Numbered from the stretch's first letter, positions 18,335 to 27,672 are shown. The stretch: DNA of 64,000 nt from Falsochrobactrum ovis (GCF_003259955.1 NZ_QLMK01000007.1:46971-110970); one strand, 5' to 3'. Made by a program: numbers and translations. Notes: generated from the sequence alone by a model not told the origin.

Positions 18335-19415
18335 AACCCAGTACCTCCGTGGCGTCCGAATGGGATCGGATATAATCTATTGCAACATCCAGCTTGGCAG
18401 TGTCGGTCGCAGGGAGCGCCAGAAATAGAGTGCCTACCGGCTCGCCCTGAATAGTGTCCATTCCACCGTGAATAAGTTGGATTTCGAGATCAGTAGCGGC
18501 TGTTATGTTATTGAAAAACGGGCTTTTGGCAGCTGGGCCGGAAAGTTTGATTTGAAGAATGGCTCGGTCACCCTTTTCCGCTTGCAGGCGTTCACGCCAT
18601 GATAGGGGGAGCTCAGGCGTCAACACATTGAGCAGGCTTTTTGTGACAGGGGCTTGTGGATTGGCAAAAACCTTCCAGACCGGGCCTTCCTCAGCGATGG
18701 AGCCCTGATCCAACACGATCACCCGATCAGCAATACGGCGGATAACGTCCATTTCATGGGTGATGAGCAGGATGGTAAGACCTAATTTCGTGTTGATGTC
18801 TTTTAAAAGCGCAAGAATGGATTGTGTGGTTTCTGGGTCGAGTGCCGAAGTGGCCTCATCGGAAAGTAAAACCGCAGGCTCAGCCGCTAAAGCGCGTGCA
18901 ATACCGACGCGTTGTTTTTGTCCACCAGAAAGCTGGGCCGGATAATGATTGGCTTTTTCCGAAAGACCAACGAGTTCGAGCAGTTCTGCCACTCGCTTGG
19001 TGCGAATTGTTTTAGATTGTCCGGCAATTTTTAGCGGCAAGGCAATATTTTGCGCTACGGTTTTTGCCGAAAGCAGGTTGAAATGTTGAAAAACCATGCC
19101 GATTCGGCGGCGTATGGGCCGAAGATGGTTTTCTGAAAGGCCGGTGATCTCTAAGCCCTCAATACGGATAGAGCCAGAGTCGGGCGTTTCCAAGCCATTA
19201 ATACAACGAATAAGTGTAGATTTACCCGCGCCACTGCGACCGATAATGCCAAGAATTTCTCCCCGCTCTACAGAAAGAGAAATACCATTGACCGCTGCTG
19301 TTTCCCCAAACATTCGTCGCACATCTTGCATTTCGACGATAGGACCGAGAGGTGGTCTGGACGGTTGTCTGGTCACGATTTTTCTTCTGCTTTGAGTAAA
19401 TTCTATGCAAGTCAT
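18315..19415 (-). CDS. metN: Methionine ABC transporter ATP-binding protein MetN
   Basis: ATPase of about 366 aa with Walker A GRSGAGKST, Q-loop FQHFNLL, signature LSGGQKQRVG, Walker B SDEATSALD and the switch His in LITHEMDVI. A C-terminal NIL-type domain is present (residues about 280-365), which in MetN senses methionine and causes feedback inhibition. Start choice is weak: the ATG at 19415 lacks a strong Shine-Dalgarno, and a TTG at 19427 and a downstream GTG are alternatives. It lies after metQ, separated by a strong hairpin. Confidence 0.93.
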   Translation of the reverse strand: MTCIEFTQSRRKIVTRQPSRPPLGPIVEMQDVRRMFGETAAVNGISLSVERGEILGIIGRSGAGKSTLIRCINGLETPDSGSIRIEGLEITGLSENHLRPIRRRIGMVFQHFNLLSAKTVAQNIALPLKIAGQSKTIRTKRVAELLELVGLSEKANHYPAQLSGGQKQRVGIARALAAEPAVLLSDEATSALDPETTQSILALLKDINTKLGLTILLITHEMDVIRRIADRVIVLDQGSIAEEGPVWKVFANPQAPVTKSLLNVLTPELPLSWRERLQAEKGDRAILQIKLSGPAAKSPFFNNITAATDLEIQLIHGGMDTIQGEPVGTLFLALPATDTAKLDVAIDYIRSHSDATEVLGYVSGDA

Positions 19416-19473
19416 ACGCGATGACAAGCGGACAGGATGCTTTTGGGCAATTTTTATAGATCCGTCAACAAAA

Positions 19474-19502
19474 GCCGCGCCGGAAAAAACTTCCGGCGCG
19501 GC
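19474..19502 (-). terminator. Strong terminator between metQ and metN
   Basis: GCCGCGCCGGAA (19474-19485) pairs with TTCCGGCGCGGC (19491-19502), a 12-bp GC-rich stem with a five-base loop, followed on the minus strand by TTTTG. It lies after the metQ stop and before metN, so it likely sets a high metQ to metNI ratio by partial readthrough. Confidence 0.85.
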
Positions 19503-19519
19503 TTCTATAGTTAAACGAA

Positions 19520-20356
19520 TTAGTTCCAGGCAGGAATGCCAGTTCCCTTATAGGCACGGTCAAGCTCTGCCTTGACGGCGTCGTTTTGGAACGAAGCTAC
19601 AAGTTTTTTCACCCAATCTTCGTTGGCGTCTTCGGTGCGCACGGCAATGAAGTTATTGTAGGGGTTATTTTCGTTGGATTCCCAAGCAATAGCTTCCGAT
19701 TTGTCGAGACCTGCCTTGGCGGCCCAGTCATTATTGACAATGGCAGCATCCAGATCATCGACTGAACGGCCCACGACACCGGCATCAAGCTCACGAATTT
19801 CAAGCTTTTTGGGGTTTTCGGTGATATGGATGGGCGTTGCGAGAATGCCAGCATCAGGGCTTAGCTTAATCAGACCCTTTTCCTCAAGCACACGTAGTGC
19901 CCGGCCTTCATTGGAAGGATCATTTGGAACGCCGATTACCGCGCCATCTTGAAGCTCTTCCAGGTTTTTGATTTTGCGAGAATAAATCCCGATTGGCCAA
20001 ACAGCGGTATAACCGGCTACGCTGATGTCATAACCATGTTGTTTGATCTGTTCGTCGAGATAAGGTTTGTGCTGGAAGGCGTTAGCATCAATTTCTTTGC
20101 GCGCAAGCGCTTCATTTGGCTGATTATAATCGTTGAAGGTCACACGCTCAATGATGAGGCCATGTTTTTTGCCTTCTTCAGCAACAACTTTCCAGACATC
20201 TTCATCTTCGCCGCCCATAATTCCGACCTTAATGGTCTTTTCTTCCGCGTGGCCTGGCACGACGGCGAGGCCCATGCTCAGGGCGGCTGCTGTAAAGAGA
20301 AGTGCCTTGAGGCCTGCGCGACGGGTCAGCGCAAAACGAGAAAGAATTGACGACAT
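19520..20356 (-). CDS. metQ: Methionine-binding protein MetQ
   Basis: NlpA-family substrate-binding protein. The ATG at 20356 has AAGGA upstream and leads into a twin-Arg-like/Sec signal peptide (LTRRAGLKALLFTAAALSMG, then VVPGHAEEK), without a lipobox Cys, so it is a soluble periplasmic binder rather than a lipoprotein. Family motifs include KVGIMGGEDEDVW, QHKPYLDEQIKQHG and GVPNDPSNEGRALRVLEE. It binds methionine and delivers it to MetNI. A structured leader lies upstream. A longer in-frame start at 20464 is unlikely. Confidence 0.93.
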   Translation of the reverse strand: MSSILSRFALTRRAGLKALLFTAAALSMGLAVVPGHAEEKTIKVGIMGGEDEDVWKVVAEEGKKHGLIIERVTFNDYNQPNEALARKEIDANAFQHKPYLDEQIKQHGYDISVAGYTAVWPIGIYSRKIKNLEELQDGAVIGVPNDPSNEGRALRVLEEKGLIKLSPDAGILATPIHITENPKKLEIRELDAGVVGRSVDDLDAAIVNNDWAAKAGLDKSEAIAWESNENNPYNNFIAVRTEDANEDWVKKLVASFQNDAVKAELDRAYKGTGIPAWN

Positions 20357-20402
20357 TTCTGTTTCCTTGCTAAATTGAGTGCAGGTGGCCAGCTTAATGC
20401 TT

Positions 20403-20458
20403 GATCGGTGCAACGATCTTCCCCAGCCCCACCGTAAAGTTGATAATTCCCCTTTACG
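20403..20458 (-). promoter_or_regulatory. Structured 5' leader of metQ, function unproven
   Basis: Read on the minus strand, CGTAAAG (20458-20452) pairs with CTTTACG (20439-20433), a perfect 7-bp stem with a 12-base loop. It is followed by GATCG...CGATC (20418-20414 with 20407-20403). Between them GGTGG can also pair with CCACC nearer the gene. The cluster of stems ends about 50 bases before the metQ start. Methionine transport genes in this group are often under SAM control, but the core of the SAM-II motif was not recognised, so this may be a different element. Confidence 0.4.
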
Positions 20459-20799
20459 ACGCAAGAAACAAGAAAAATTATTTCACGGTGGGCAAGTCAG
20501 ATGGCGTAAATTGCTATCATCCTAATATTTAGGAGTGAAATGCTTTGCGCATATAATTCTAAATTTGCCCCGACGGGTTCCAGATCTAATTTTTAAAGCA
20601 TTAAATTGTCCGCAAGAATCACGGAAGCATAGTAGGTTTCGGTCGGTTATCTGCTGATTTCAAATGCACGGAACCATCGGTCGGAAATTATATATTCTAG
20701 CGGTAAAAGGCAGGGGGGAACTCACCGCGTTCACTAAGCTTTTTTAGCTAAGGGGTGCGGCGGATATTGCAGATTTGCCGTCTCATAGACGAAATCGGA
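20459..20799. other. Intergenic region upstream of metQ
   Basis: About 340 bp with no gene recognised. It probably holds the metQ promoter beyond the structured leader. It is AT-rich and contains no convincing Shine-Dalgarno or known motif. Confidence 0.35.
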
Positions 20800-20889
20800 T
20801 TAGTACATATATCCGTAGTAAACGAACATGCAGCTTGTCGCGAGCGCTATAAAACCAAAAGCAATTATAATTATATTGAGTGATCTCAA
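20800..20889 (-). CDS. Possible 29-aa membrane peptide
   Basis: The frame from TTG 20889 reads MRSLNIIIIAFGFIALATSC and then MFVYYGYMY before a TAA. A perfect GGAGG stands seven bases before the TTG. The peptide is almost entirely hydrophobic and could span the membrane; LATSC also resembles a lipobox. There is no homologue known to me. It is short, so chance cannot be ruled out. Confidence 0.35.
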   Translation of the reverse strand: MRSLNIIIIAFGFIALATSCMFVYYGYMY

Positions 20890-21052
20890 ACTTGTCCCTC
20901 CGATAGGATGGACTGCTATTCGAATGATTGCCAAAAGTCTACTTAAAATTGTATTCAGCGTAAGATTTACACGTGGGGCTTCGGATGTCTATTCACACTC
21001 GATCTGCAAGCTGTGGTGTTGGGTGACGCCCCGTTGCGTCATAGTATTGTAC

Positions 21053-21081
21053 AAAAAAACGCCCCGACGAGAATCGGGGCG
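21053..21081 (-). terminator. Rho-independent terminator after the TPP enzyme
   Basis: CGCCCCGA (21060-21067) pairs with TCGGGGCG (21074-21081), and the minus strand continues into seven Ts (21053-21059). It is a strong terminator for the minus-strand TPP enzyme gene. Confidence 0.9.
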
Positions 21082-21106
21082 CATGGAATTGTCCAAGAAA
21101 ATAAAG

Positions 21107-22792
21107 TTAGCGTTGCTTCGCTAATCCCTGTTCGCGCATTTGACTGAGCGTCATTTTAGGCGAAAGAGCTTCGGGATCGATGCGGATTTCAATCAGAGCC
21201 GGCTTGCCTGAGCGTTCACATCGGTTGAAAGCTTCGTAAAAATCTTCAGTTTTCTCGACCGTTTCCCCGTGTAGGCCATATGCACGGGCAAGCGCTGCAA
21301 AATCGGGATTTGCAAGCCCGGTTCCCGAAACACGACCGGGATAGGTTCGCTCCTGATGCATGCGGATCGTGCCGTACATGCCGTTATTGACCACGATGAA
21401 AATTGCGTTGGCCCCATATTGGGCCGCTGTTGCAAGTTCCTGACCATTCATGAGGAAGCATCCGTCACCGGCAAAGGCAATCACGCTGCGCTCCGGTGAG
21501 GTCAGTTTTGCGGCAATTGCGGCAGGCACACCATAGCCCATTGAGCCATTGGTTGGCGCTAGTTGACTGCGATAGGTGCGATATTGATAGAAACGATGCG
21601 GCCATGCCGAATAATTTCCAGCGCCGTTGGTGATTATCGCGTCGGCTGGAAGATGGTCGCGCAACCATTGCATGATTGCCCCCATCTGTACATTGCCGGG
21701 AATGGTCGGTGTTTTGATATTGTCGCGATAATCAGCATTCGCGCTTTCTGCCCATTCTGTCCAGCTTGGATTGTCGATCGCCTCAAGCGATGCGGCCGCG
21801 CGTGTAAAGGCTGGCACGGTGGCATTGATCGGAAGATTGGCATGATAAACGCGTCCGAGCTCTTCAGCGCCGGGATGAATATGAATGAGTTTTTGCTTTG
21901 GGACGGGTATGTCAATCAGTTCATAGCTTTGGGTGGTCATTTCGCCAAGACGAGCGCCAACTACGACCAGTAGATCCGCATTTTTCACGCGCTTAATCAG
22001 ATCAGGACTGATGGAAGTGCCCATTTCCCCGGCGTAAAGGCGATGGGTATTATCGAAAATATCCTGGCAGCGGAAAGATGCCGCGACGGGAAGCGACATA
22101 TTTTCTGCAAATTTTTGCAGATGGCGTGTCGCCTCAGCGTCCCAGCCACCGCCTCCTACAATCATCAATGGACGTTCGGTCTGCGCGATAAGCTCGCGCA
22201 TTTGCTGTAATTGTTCAGCGCCGGGGTAAATTTCTACCTGGCGGTAGGCTGGGGCATCGCTTACGGCAGCGTAATCTGTCAGCATATCCTCTGGCAGTGC
22301 TATGACCACAGGGCCAGGTCGGCCATTGACAGCGCGATGGAAAGCTTGGCTGATAAGCTCTGGAATGCGTTCTGCATCATCAATCTGCACCACCCATTTG
22401 GCCATCTGACCAAACATACGCCGGTAATCGAGTTCTTGGAACGCTTCCCGCTCCACTTGATCGCTTGCGACCTGACCGATGAAAAGCAGCATGGGAGTGG
22501 AATCTTGGAAAGCTGTGTGAACGCCCACCGATGCATTGGTGGCGCCGGGACCGCGTGTGACAAAACAAATACCCGGTTTTCCTGTTAGCTTTCCATAGGC
22601 GTCGGCCATATAGGCAGCGCCGCCTTCCTGTCGGCAGACAATCAGATCGATCTCTTCGCTTACGTCATGAAAGGCGTCGAGAGCTGCAAGATAGCTCTCG
22701 CCCGGTACGCAAAAAACACGATCGACACCATGGATGCGCAAGGCGTCCACCAATATTTGTCCTCCGGTGCGCATGTTTCGGCCTGTATTCAT
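21107..22792 (-). CDS. Thiamine-pyrophosphate enzyme, acetolactate-synthase-like
   Basis: TPP-dependent enzyme of 561 aa with the catalytic Glu in VCRQEGGAAYMADAYG, the RGPGATN region, and the TPP/Mg-binding GDGCFLMNGQELATAAQYG with NN further on. It resembles the large catalytic subunit of acetolactate synthase and related 2-oxoacid decarboxylases/carboligases. There is no small regulatory subunit beside it, so it is more likely a catabolic or specialised member than IlvB. The ATG at 22792 has AGGGA upstream. Confidence 0.85.
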   Translation of the reverse strand: MNTGRNMRTGGQILVDALRIHGVDRVFCVPGESYLAALDAFHDVSEEIDLIVCRQEGGAAYMADAYGKLTGKPGICFVTRGPGATNASVGVHTAFQDSTPMLLFIGQVASDQVEREAFQELDYRRMFGQMAKWVVQIDDAERIPELISQAFHRAVNGRPGPVVIALPEDMLTDYAAVSDAPAYRQVEIYPGAEQLQQMRELIAQTERPLMIVGGGGWDAEATRHLQKFAENMSLPVAASFRCQDIFDNTHRLYAGEMGTSISPDLIKRVKNADLLVVVGARLGEMTTQSYELIDIPVPKQKLIHIHPGAEELGRVYHANLPINATVPAFTRAAASLEAIDNPSWTEWAESANADYRDNIKTPTIPGNVQMGAIMQWLRDHLPADAIITNGAGNYSAWPHRFYQYRTYRSQLAPTNGSMGYGVPAAIAAKLTSPERSVIAFAGDGCFLMNGQELATAAQYGANAIFIVVNNGMYGTIRMHQERTYPGRVSGTGLANPDFAALARAYGLHGETVEKTEDFYEAFNRCERSGKPALIEIRIDPEALSPKMTLSQMREQGLAKQR

Positions 22793-23256
22793 TTGTGCAT
22801 TCCCTATTCTAGACAAAGTTCGCGCGGCGGGGCCGGGCTTAAATCAATGGATTGGGGGATAAAAAATATTTCCCTCGAGCCGGAAAATGACGCCATTGCA
22901 TGCTAAGTGGGATAAAGGCGAAATATGCTATGCCGAGAATTGGCGGCAGATGTGATAGTGCGCTGCTTATGGCAGCGCTTCTCAGCTATTTCAGCGCTGC
23001 TGCAAGTCCTGTTTCTTGTGCTCATATTCCCCCCTTTAGAAAGTTCCAAGCGCGGTTGCCGTTCTCGCCGACTCGCCCGAAGCGGCGCGCAATTCTGCCG
23101 CTGCAGTTGCAGATTTGAGATTTCGACAACTGCTAATCGGTTTAAGGATCGCATTTGCGATCACGATTGGATCTTTTGCCTCCCACATGTGTTTACTCCT
23201 CCTCCAAGGAATAGTGATAACAGCATAGCGGGTGAAATGAATATAGCTTAAAGATA
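22793..23256. other. Intergenic region, 464 bp, no convincing gene
   Basis: It lies between the divergent TPP enzyme and DUF72 genes. Several short open frames exist on both strands (for example 22925-23251), but none has a good start signal or recognisable composition. Promoters for both neighbours are expected here. Confidence 0.35.
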
Positions 23257-24108
23257 ATGAGCAAAGCTGATGAACTCATGACGCGGGCGAATGGAGAGAT
23301 TAGGATGCCCAAGACAGCGGGGATATGCCGGATCGGTATCGGAGGTTGGGCGTATAAGCCGTGGGATGAGAGCTTTTATCCTAAAAAATTACCTAAAAGC
23401 CGTCAGCTTGAATATGCCGCGAGTAAGCTCACTTCCATTGAAGTGAACAGCACCTATTATCGTTTACAAAAGCCTGAGACATTCGCACGATGGCGCGAGC
23501 AAACACCGGATGGTTTCGTTTTTTCTCTCAAAGCGCCGCGGTTTTCGACTAATCGGCGCATTTTGGCCGAGGCTGGTTCAAGTATAGAACGCTTCATCTT
23601 AAGCGGATTGTTGGAACTTAAGAACAAGCTCGGCGTGATCAATTGGCAATTTATGCCCACGAAACGATTTGACCCGGATGATTTTGAATCTTTCTTGAAG
23701 CTTTTGCCCAAAAGTTTTGACGGTCACGCCCTTCGCCACGCGGTAGAGGTGCGTCACGATAGTTTCTGTTCGCCAAACTTTATTGCGCTATTGCGGGAAT
23801 ATGAAGTGGCGGTCGTTATTGCGGCGGATAGTCAGCATCCGCAAATCGCTGACATAACAGCCCCATTTGTTTATCTGCGGATTATGGGGTCGGAAGAAAG
23901 TGAACCGCTTGGTTATTCCGATGAGGAACTGGATCATTTGGCGGCTTGTGCGAGGTCCATTGCCAATGGGCGAGAACCACACGGACTGAAGATGATTGCC
24001 CCGCCATTAGTCGAACAATCCGCACGTGACGTCTTTATTTATTTTATCAGCGGATATAAGGCGCACAATCCGCGCGCGGCTATGGCCTTGATCGATCGCT
24101 TAAAATAA
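23257..24108 (+). CDS. DUF72 family protein
   Basis: This 283-aa protein carries DUF72/YecE hallmarks: RIGIGGWAYKPWDESFYP near the N-terminus, IEVNSTYYRLQKPETFARW, FSLKAPRF, and a TIM-barrel-like body with AVEVRHDSF. The biochemical function of DUF72 proteins is unknown. The first 24 residues before ICRIGIGGW may be dispensable; the Met in RMPKTAGIC is an alternative start. It is followed 46 bp later by dap. Confidence 0.85.
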   Translation: MSKADELMTRANGEIRMPKTAGICRIGIGGWAYKPWDESFYPKKLPKSRQLEYAASKLTSIEVNSTYYRLQKPETFARWREQTPDGFVFSLKAPRFSTNRRILAEAGSSIERFILSGLLELKNKLGVINWQFMPTKRFDPDDFESFLKLLPKSFDGHALRHAVEVRHDSFCSPNFIALLREYEVAVVIAADSQHPQIADITAPFVYLRIMGSEESEPLGYSDEELDHLAACARSIANGREPHGLKMIAPPLVEQSARDVFIYFISGYKAHNPRAAMALIDRLK

Positions 24109-24154
24109 GGCCATCTGACGATCTCATTAATTATTATCGTGATGCTGAGACCTG

Positions 24155-25720
24155 ATGAGCCAAATTGATATTTCTGCACTAGAAGCTTTCGTTCGGTTAA
24201 TTCCAAATAATTATAAGGGGCCAGGTGGGGCAGTTGCGGTCATAAAAGATGGCGAAGTGGTGCTTCGGCATGCATGGGGCTTTGCGGATCTGCAAGCCAG
24301 ACTACCAATGACCGCTCAAACGCGGATGCCGATCTGCTCGATCAGCAAGCAATTTACTTGCGCTGTTTTGCTTGATGCTGTGGGTGAGCCTGAGATGCTC
24401 GACGATGCGCTGGCGGCATATTTATCCCGGTTTGTCGTTCCACGTCCAACAGTTCGTGATCTATGTAATAATCAATCGGGGCTTCGCGATTATTGGGCGT
24501 TGACCGTGCTTTGTGGGGCTGATCCGGAAGGGGTTTTTCTTCCTGAACAAGCTCAAAAACTGCTGAAAGGAATGCAAAGGACGCATTTTGCACCGGGAAC
24601 CCATTATTCTTATTGCAATGGTAATTTCCGGATTTTGGCAGATCTGATTGAAGCGCATACGGGCCGTTCTCTCATTGAACTCCTGTCGGAACGGATTTTT
24701 GCGCCGGCTGGGATGAAAACGGCTGAACTTATTCCCGATACAGCTGCTTTTCGTGATTGCGTCGGCTATGAAGGCGATATAGAGCGTGGCTTTTTGCCTG
24801 CCACCAATCGCATCCATTGGATCGGTGATGCTGGAATATGCGCTTCGCTTGATGACATGATCGCTTGGGAGCAATTCATTGATGCCAATCGCAATGACCC
24901 AAATGGCATTTATCAACGTCTGAGCGCCCCACAAAACTTTCGCGATGGATCAGCTGCGCCCTATGGGTTCGGTTTAAAATTCGAGCAGATTAAAAATGTG
25001 CGCCTGACAGGCCATGGCGGCGCATTGCGGGGTTGGCGATGCCAACGCTGGCACAGTGCAGATCACCGCATCTCCACCATAGCGATGCTGAATTTCGAGG
25101 GCGGAGCTCATGATATCGCGATGAATTTGATGAAAATCGCACTCAGCATTGAAAGCGAAGTCACCAAACGAATAGATGTTTCGCCGGATTGGGCCGGCGC
25201 ATGGCTGAATCAAGAAACGGGGCTGGTTCTTTCCTTGGATCTGGCGGGAGCAGGCATGCTGAGGGCCCGATTTGGTACCAGCCCGGAGCTTTTGGAAGTG
25301 GTTGCACCAGATATTGCTTGCTCATCGCTTACCCGAATAAGCAGAAGCGGAGACACTATCGTGTTGGAACGGGCCAGCGAAAATCTGCGATTGGAGATGC
25401 GACGGCTTCGCGGGCAAGCCCCGGATGATATTGAAGGCCGGTATCATTGCAATGAGCTTGAGGCAGATTTGCTGATTGTTTCGGAAGGTGGCGCTTTTTA
25501 CGGGGGCTTTGAAGGTTTTTTGGGCAAAAGCGACATGTACCCGCTTTATAATATTGGCTCCGATGTATGGCTGTTGCCGGTTCAGCGTTCCATGGATGCT
25601 CCATCCCCGGGCGAGTGGAAGCTGGTTTTTCGTAGAAATGAGGCGGGCGAGATTGTGGGGCTTAAAGTCGGATGCTGGCTTGCGCGCAATCTAGAATATA
25701 CGGCTTCGCTGAATTCTTAG
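24155..25720 (+). CDS. dap: D-aminopeptidase (DAP, penicillin-recognising serine peptidase)
   Basis: This 521-aa protein closely resembles Ochrobactrum anthropi DAP, which removes N-terminal D-amino acids, preferring D-alanine, from peptides. The catalytic SxxK (S62-I-S-K65), YCN (in HYSYCNGNF) and HGG (in [10 protein letters not shown]) are all in place, with the two C-terminal eight-stranded barrel domains after the beta-lactamase-like catalytic domain. No signal peptide is present, so it is probably cytoplasmic. Its stop overlaps the stop of the convergent gntR gene by three bases. It may feed D-alanine to the racemase/dehydrogenase genes near 33-35 kb. Confidence 0.93.
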   Translation: MSQIDISALEAFVRLIPNNYKGPGGAVAVIKDGEVVLRHAWGFADLQARLPMTAQTRMPICSISKQFTCAVLLDAVGEPEMLDDALAAYLSRFVVPRPTVRDLCNNQSGLRDYWALTVLCGADPEGVFLPEQAQKLLKGMQRTHFAPGTHYSYCNGNFRILADLIEAHTGRSLIELLSERIFAPAGMKTAELIPDTAAFRDCVGYEGDIERGFLPATNRIHWIGDAGICASLDDMIAWEQFIDANRNDPNGIYQRLSAPQNFRDGSAAPYGFGLKFEQIKNVRLTGHGGALRGWRCQRWHSADHRISTIAMLNFEGGAHDIAMNLMKIALSIESEVTKRIDVSPDWAGAWLNQETGLVLSLDLAGAGMLRARFGTSPELLEVVAPDIACSSLTRISRSGDTIVLERASENLRLEMRRLRGQAPDDIEGRYHCNELEADLLIVSEGGAFYGGFEGFLGKSDMYPLYNIGSDVWLLPVQRSMDAPSPGEWKLVFRRNEAGEIVGLKVGCWLARNLEYTASLNS

Positions 25721-26442
25721 AGCGTGTCTCTGATGCGCTCAGCACCTTGTCGGATCACAATTTCCATTGCAGCTCTTGCCTTGGCTGGGTCACGCGAGGC
25801 AATAGCGTGCGCAATTCGCAGATGCGTGGATGCAGCATCGGTGAGTGCTTGTTGCGAACTGGCGGGCGACGACAGGCGAAGCGAAATGGCGAGTGCTGCT
25901 TCAATTAAGCTGCTGATCGAGCGCATAAACGGATTGCCAGACATCCGCGCGACAGCCAGATGGAATTGAAGGTCAACCTTTGCAAAAGTTTCGGGCGAGT
26001 GGTCTTCATCGTCAAACTTTGCAGCAATAGCGTATAATTCAACAATCTCTTCGCTGCTGGCGCGCTCTGCTGCAGCCGCAGCAGCAGCGGGCTCAATCGC
26101 CAGACGCATTTCGGCGAGGTGCTGGATAAAAGTCTCGTCAAAGCCAGCCTCAAAGCGCCAGGCTAGCACGTCAGGATCAAAAAAATTCCAGTGCGAGCGT
26201 CCCAGAACACGCGTGCCGACTCTTGCTTTGGGCTCAATCAATCTTTTTGCAGCGAGAGTTTTCATCGCCTCGCGCAGCACCGTGCGGGAAACGCCATAAC
26301 GGGCGGTCAGTTCCTGATCGCCGGGTAGAATAGAACCTTCTGGTATGGTTCCTGCAACGATCCCGCGGCCAAGATTATCAACGACGATAGCGTGGCTAGT
26401 ATGTTTTCTGCGTCCGGCAATAGCTGTTTCGAGCAAGCCCAT
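25717..26442 (-). CDS. GntR/FadR-family regulator (FCD domain)
   Basis: This 241-aa repressor has a GntR winged helix ([31 protein letters not shown]) and an alpha-helical FCD effector domain. The ATG at 26442 is chosen because AAAGGAAA lies just before it. It is divergent to the sugar-acid operon, and two copies of AGTATGACT (in opposite orientation) lie in the shared intergenic region. It probably represses gguC and the dehydratase gene until a sugar-acid intermediate binds. Confidence 0.9.
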   Translation of the reverse strand: MGLLETAIAGRRKHTSHAIVVDNLGRGIVAGTIPEGSILPGDQELTARYGVSRTVLREAMKTLAAKRLIEPKARVGTRVLGRSHWNFFDPDVLAWRFEAGFDETFIQHLAEMRLAIEPAAAAAAAERASSEEIVELYAIAAKFDDEDHSPETFAKVDLQFHLAVARMSGNPFMRSISSLIEAALAISLRLSSPASSQQALTDAASTHLRIAHAIASRDPAKARAAMEIVIRQGAERIRDTL

Positions 26443-26474
26443 TGAATTTCCTTTCACAGCAGCCAGATTGCATT

Positions 26475-26483
26475 AGTATGACT
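26475..26483. promoter_or_regulatory. GntR operator candidate, site 1
   Basis: AGTATGACT occurs here and again, on the opposite strand, inside the palindrome at 26545-26563. It lies 33 bp upstream of the regulator's own start, so it may mediate autoregulation. Confidence 0.5.
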
Positions 26484-26544
26484 TTAAAGCAAGGAAATTG
26501 AGCGTGTATCTCCCAAACACGTGCTTGACAAATATGGAGCATGG

Positions 26545-26563
26545 CTAATAGTCATACTATTAG
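26545..26563. promoter_or_regulatory. GntR operator candidate, site 2 (perfect palindrome)
   Basis: CTAATAG, five bases, CTATTAG is a perfect inverted repeat with centre AGTCATACT. It lies just after TTGACA (26525-26530), a -35-like hexamer, so a repressor bound here would block the gguC promoter. Confidence 0.65.
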
Positions 26564-26630
26564 CTTCTTTTAGTTGAACAGGTTCTTGTAGAACAGGTGA
26601 ATTGTCGCCGGTGGCGGAATGGGAGGGTTT

Positions 26631-27623
26631 ATGTTGCGTTTGGTACAGTTCCGCGATGCAAGCGGGGAAGCGCGTGTCGCTGCCAGTGATGATCAGGGCA
26701 CAGCCAAATTAGTGCTGGGTGCGTCCTCCACTTATGAGCTTGCCGCTGCGGCAATCAATGCCGGAATAAGCCTTGCAGAACAGGTTGAACGTAACGGTAA
26801 AGGCGAGACTGTCGATCTGGATGAGGTCATCGCGTCTGGACGTGTGGGCCTTCCAATCAGCCACAGCGATCCTGCGCATGTGATTGTAGCTGGCACCGGT
26901 CTTACCCATCTTGGTTCGGCTGATGGGCGCGATAAGATGCATAAGGCTGCTCAGGCAGAAGAAAAGCCCACTGATTCTATGCGCATGTTCCTGATGGGGG
27001 TGGAAGGCGGCAAGCCAAAGCCCGGCCAGGTCGGGGTGCAGCCTGAATGGTTTTATAAAGGTGATGGTACCGCCCTTGTCGCAACGGGCGAAGAGCTCGT
27101 CTCACCCGCTTTTGCTGAGGATGGTGGTGAAGAGCCAGAGCTTGCTGGCATTTATATGATTGGGCCTGACGGCACGCCATTTCGTCTTGGCTTCTGCCTT
27201 GCGAATGAGTTTTCCGACCATGTTATTGAGAAGGAAAACTATCTGTGGCTGGCACATTCGAAACTGCGCCAGGCCTCGCTTGGCCCAGAGCTTTATGTCG
27301 GGGCGTTGCCTGATCATGTGGAAGGTGTTTCGCGTATCAGACGTGGGGATGAGGTGATCTTTGAAAAGCCTTTCCTTTCGGGTGAGGCGAATATGTCCCA
27401 CACGATTGCAAATCTCGAGCATCATCATTTTAAATATGAGCTCTTCCGTCGTCCTGGCGATATTCACGTACATTTCTTTGGCACGGCGACACTTTCTTTC
27501 TCCGAAGGTATCAAGACGCAGAAGGGTGATCAGTTCGAGATTTCGGCTGCACCATTCCGCTATCCGCTTATCAACAGACTTGGAGAGGCACCGGCAAAGG
27601 AAGTTGCTGTACGTGCTTTATAA
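26631..27623 (+). CDS. FAH-superfamily GguC/AraD1-like protein
   Basis: This 330-aa protein resembles GguC/AraD1 proteins with a fumarylacetoacetate-hydrolase-like fold; the core includes AGTGLTHLGSADGRDKMH, NEFSDHVIEKENYLWLAHSKL and HHHFKYELFRRPGDIHVHFFGTATLSF-like segments. Members act on 2-keto-3-deoxy sugar acids. The ATG at 26631 follows GGAGG by a short spacer; the upstream ATG at 26619 overlaps this Shine-Dalgarno. It leads the operon with the IlvD/Edd dehydratase 49 bp later, so it probably takes the second step in pentonate dehydration. Confidence 0.82.
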   Translation: MLRLVQFRDASGEARVAASDDQGTAKLVLGASSTYELAAAAINAGISLAEQVERNGKGETVDLDEVIASGRVGLPISHSDPAHVIVAGTGLTHLGSADGRDKMHKAAQAEEKPTDSMRMFLMGVEGGKPKPGQVGVQPEWFYKGDGTALVATGEELVSPAFAEDGGEEPELAGIYMIGPDGTPFRLGFCLANEFSDHVIEKENYLWLAHSKLRQASLGPELYVGALPDHVEGVSRIRRGDEVIFEKPFLSGEANMSHTIANLEHHHFKYELFRRPGDIHVHFFGTATLSFSEGIKTQKGDQFEISAAPFRYPLINRLGEAPAKEVAVRAL

Positions 27624-27672
27624 GTCAAACCAGGCATTAAAGCTTGAGCTTCATACCCAATAGGACACTGAC

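Noticed and set aside
20403-20458. SAM-II riboswitch before metQ
   Set aside because: The typical SAM-II pseudoknot core was not recognised; only generic stems are visible, so no riboswitch class was assigned.
20828-21124. 98-codon open frame on the plus strand
   Set aside because: It runs through the strong terminator of the TPP enzyme gene and has no good start signal.
22925-23251. 108-codon open frame on the plus strand before DUF72
   Set aside because: Cys- and Arg-rich composition without domain or Shine-Dalgarno; several competing frames suggest non-coding DNA.
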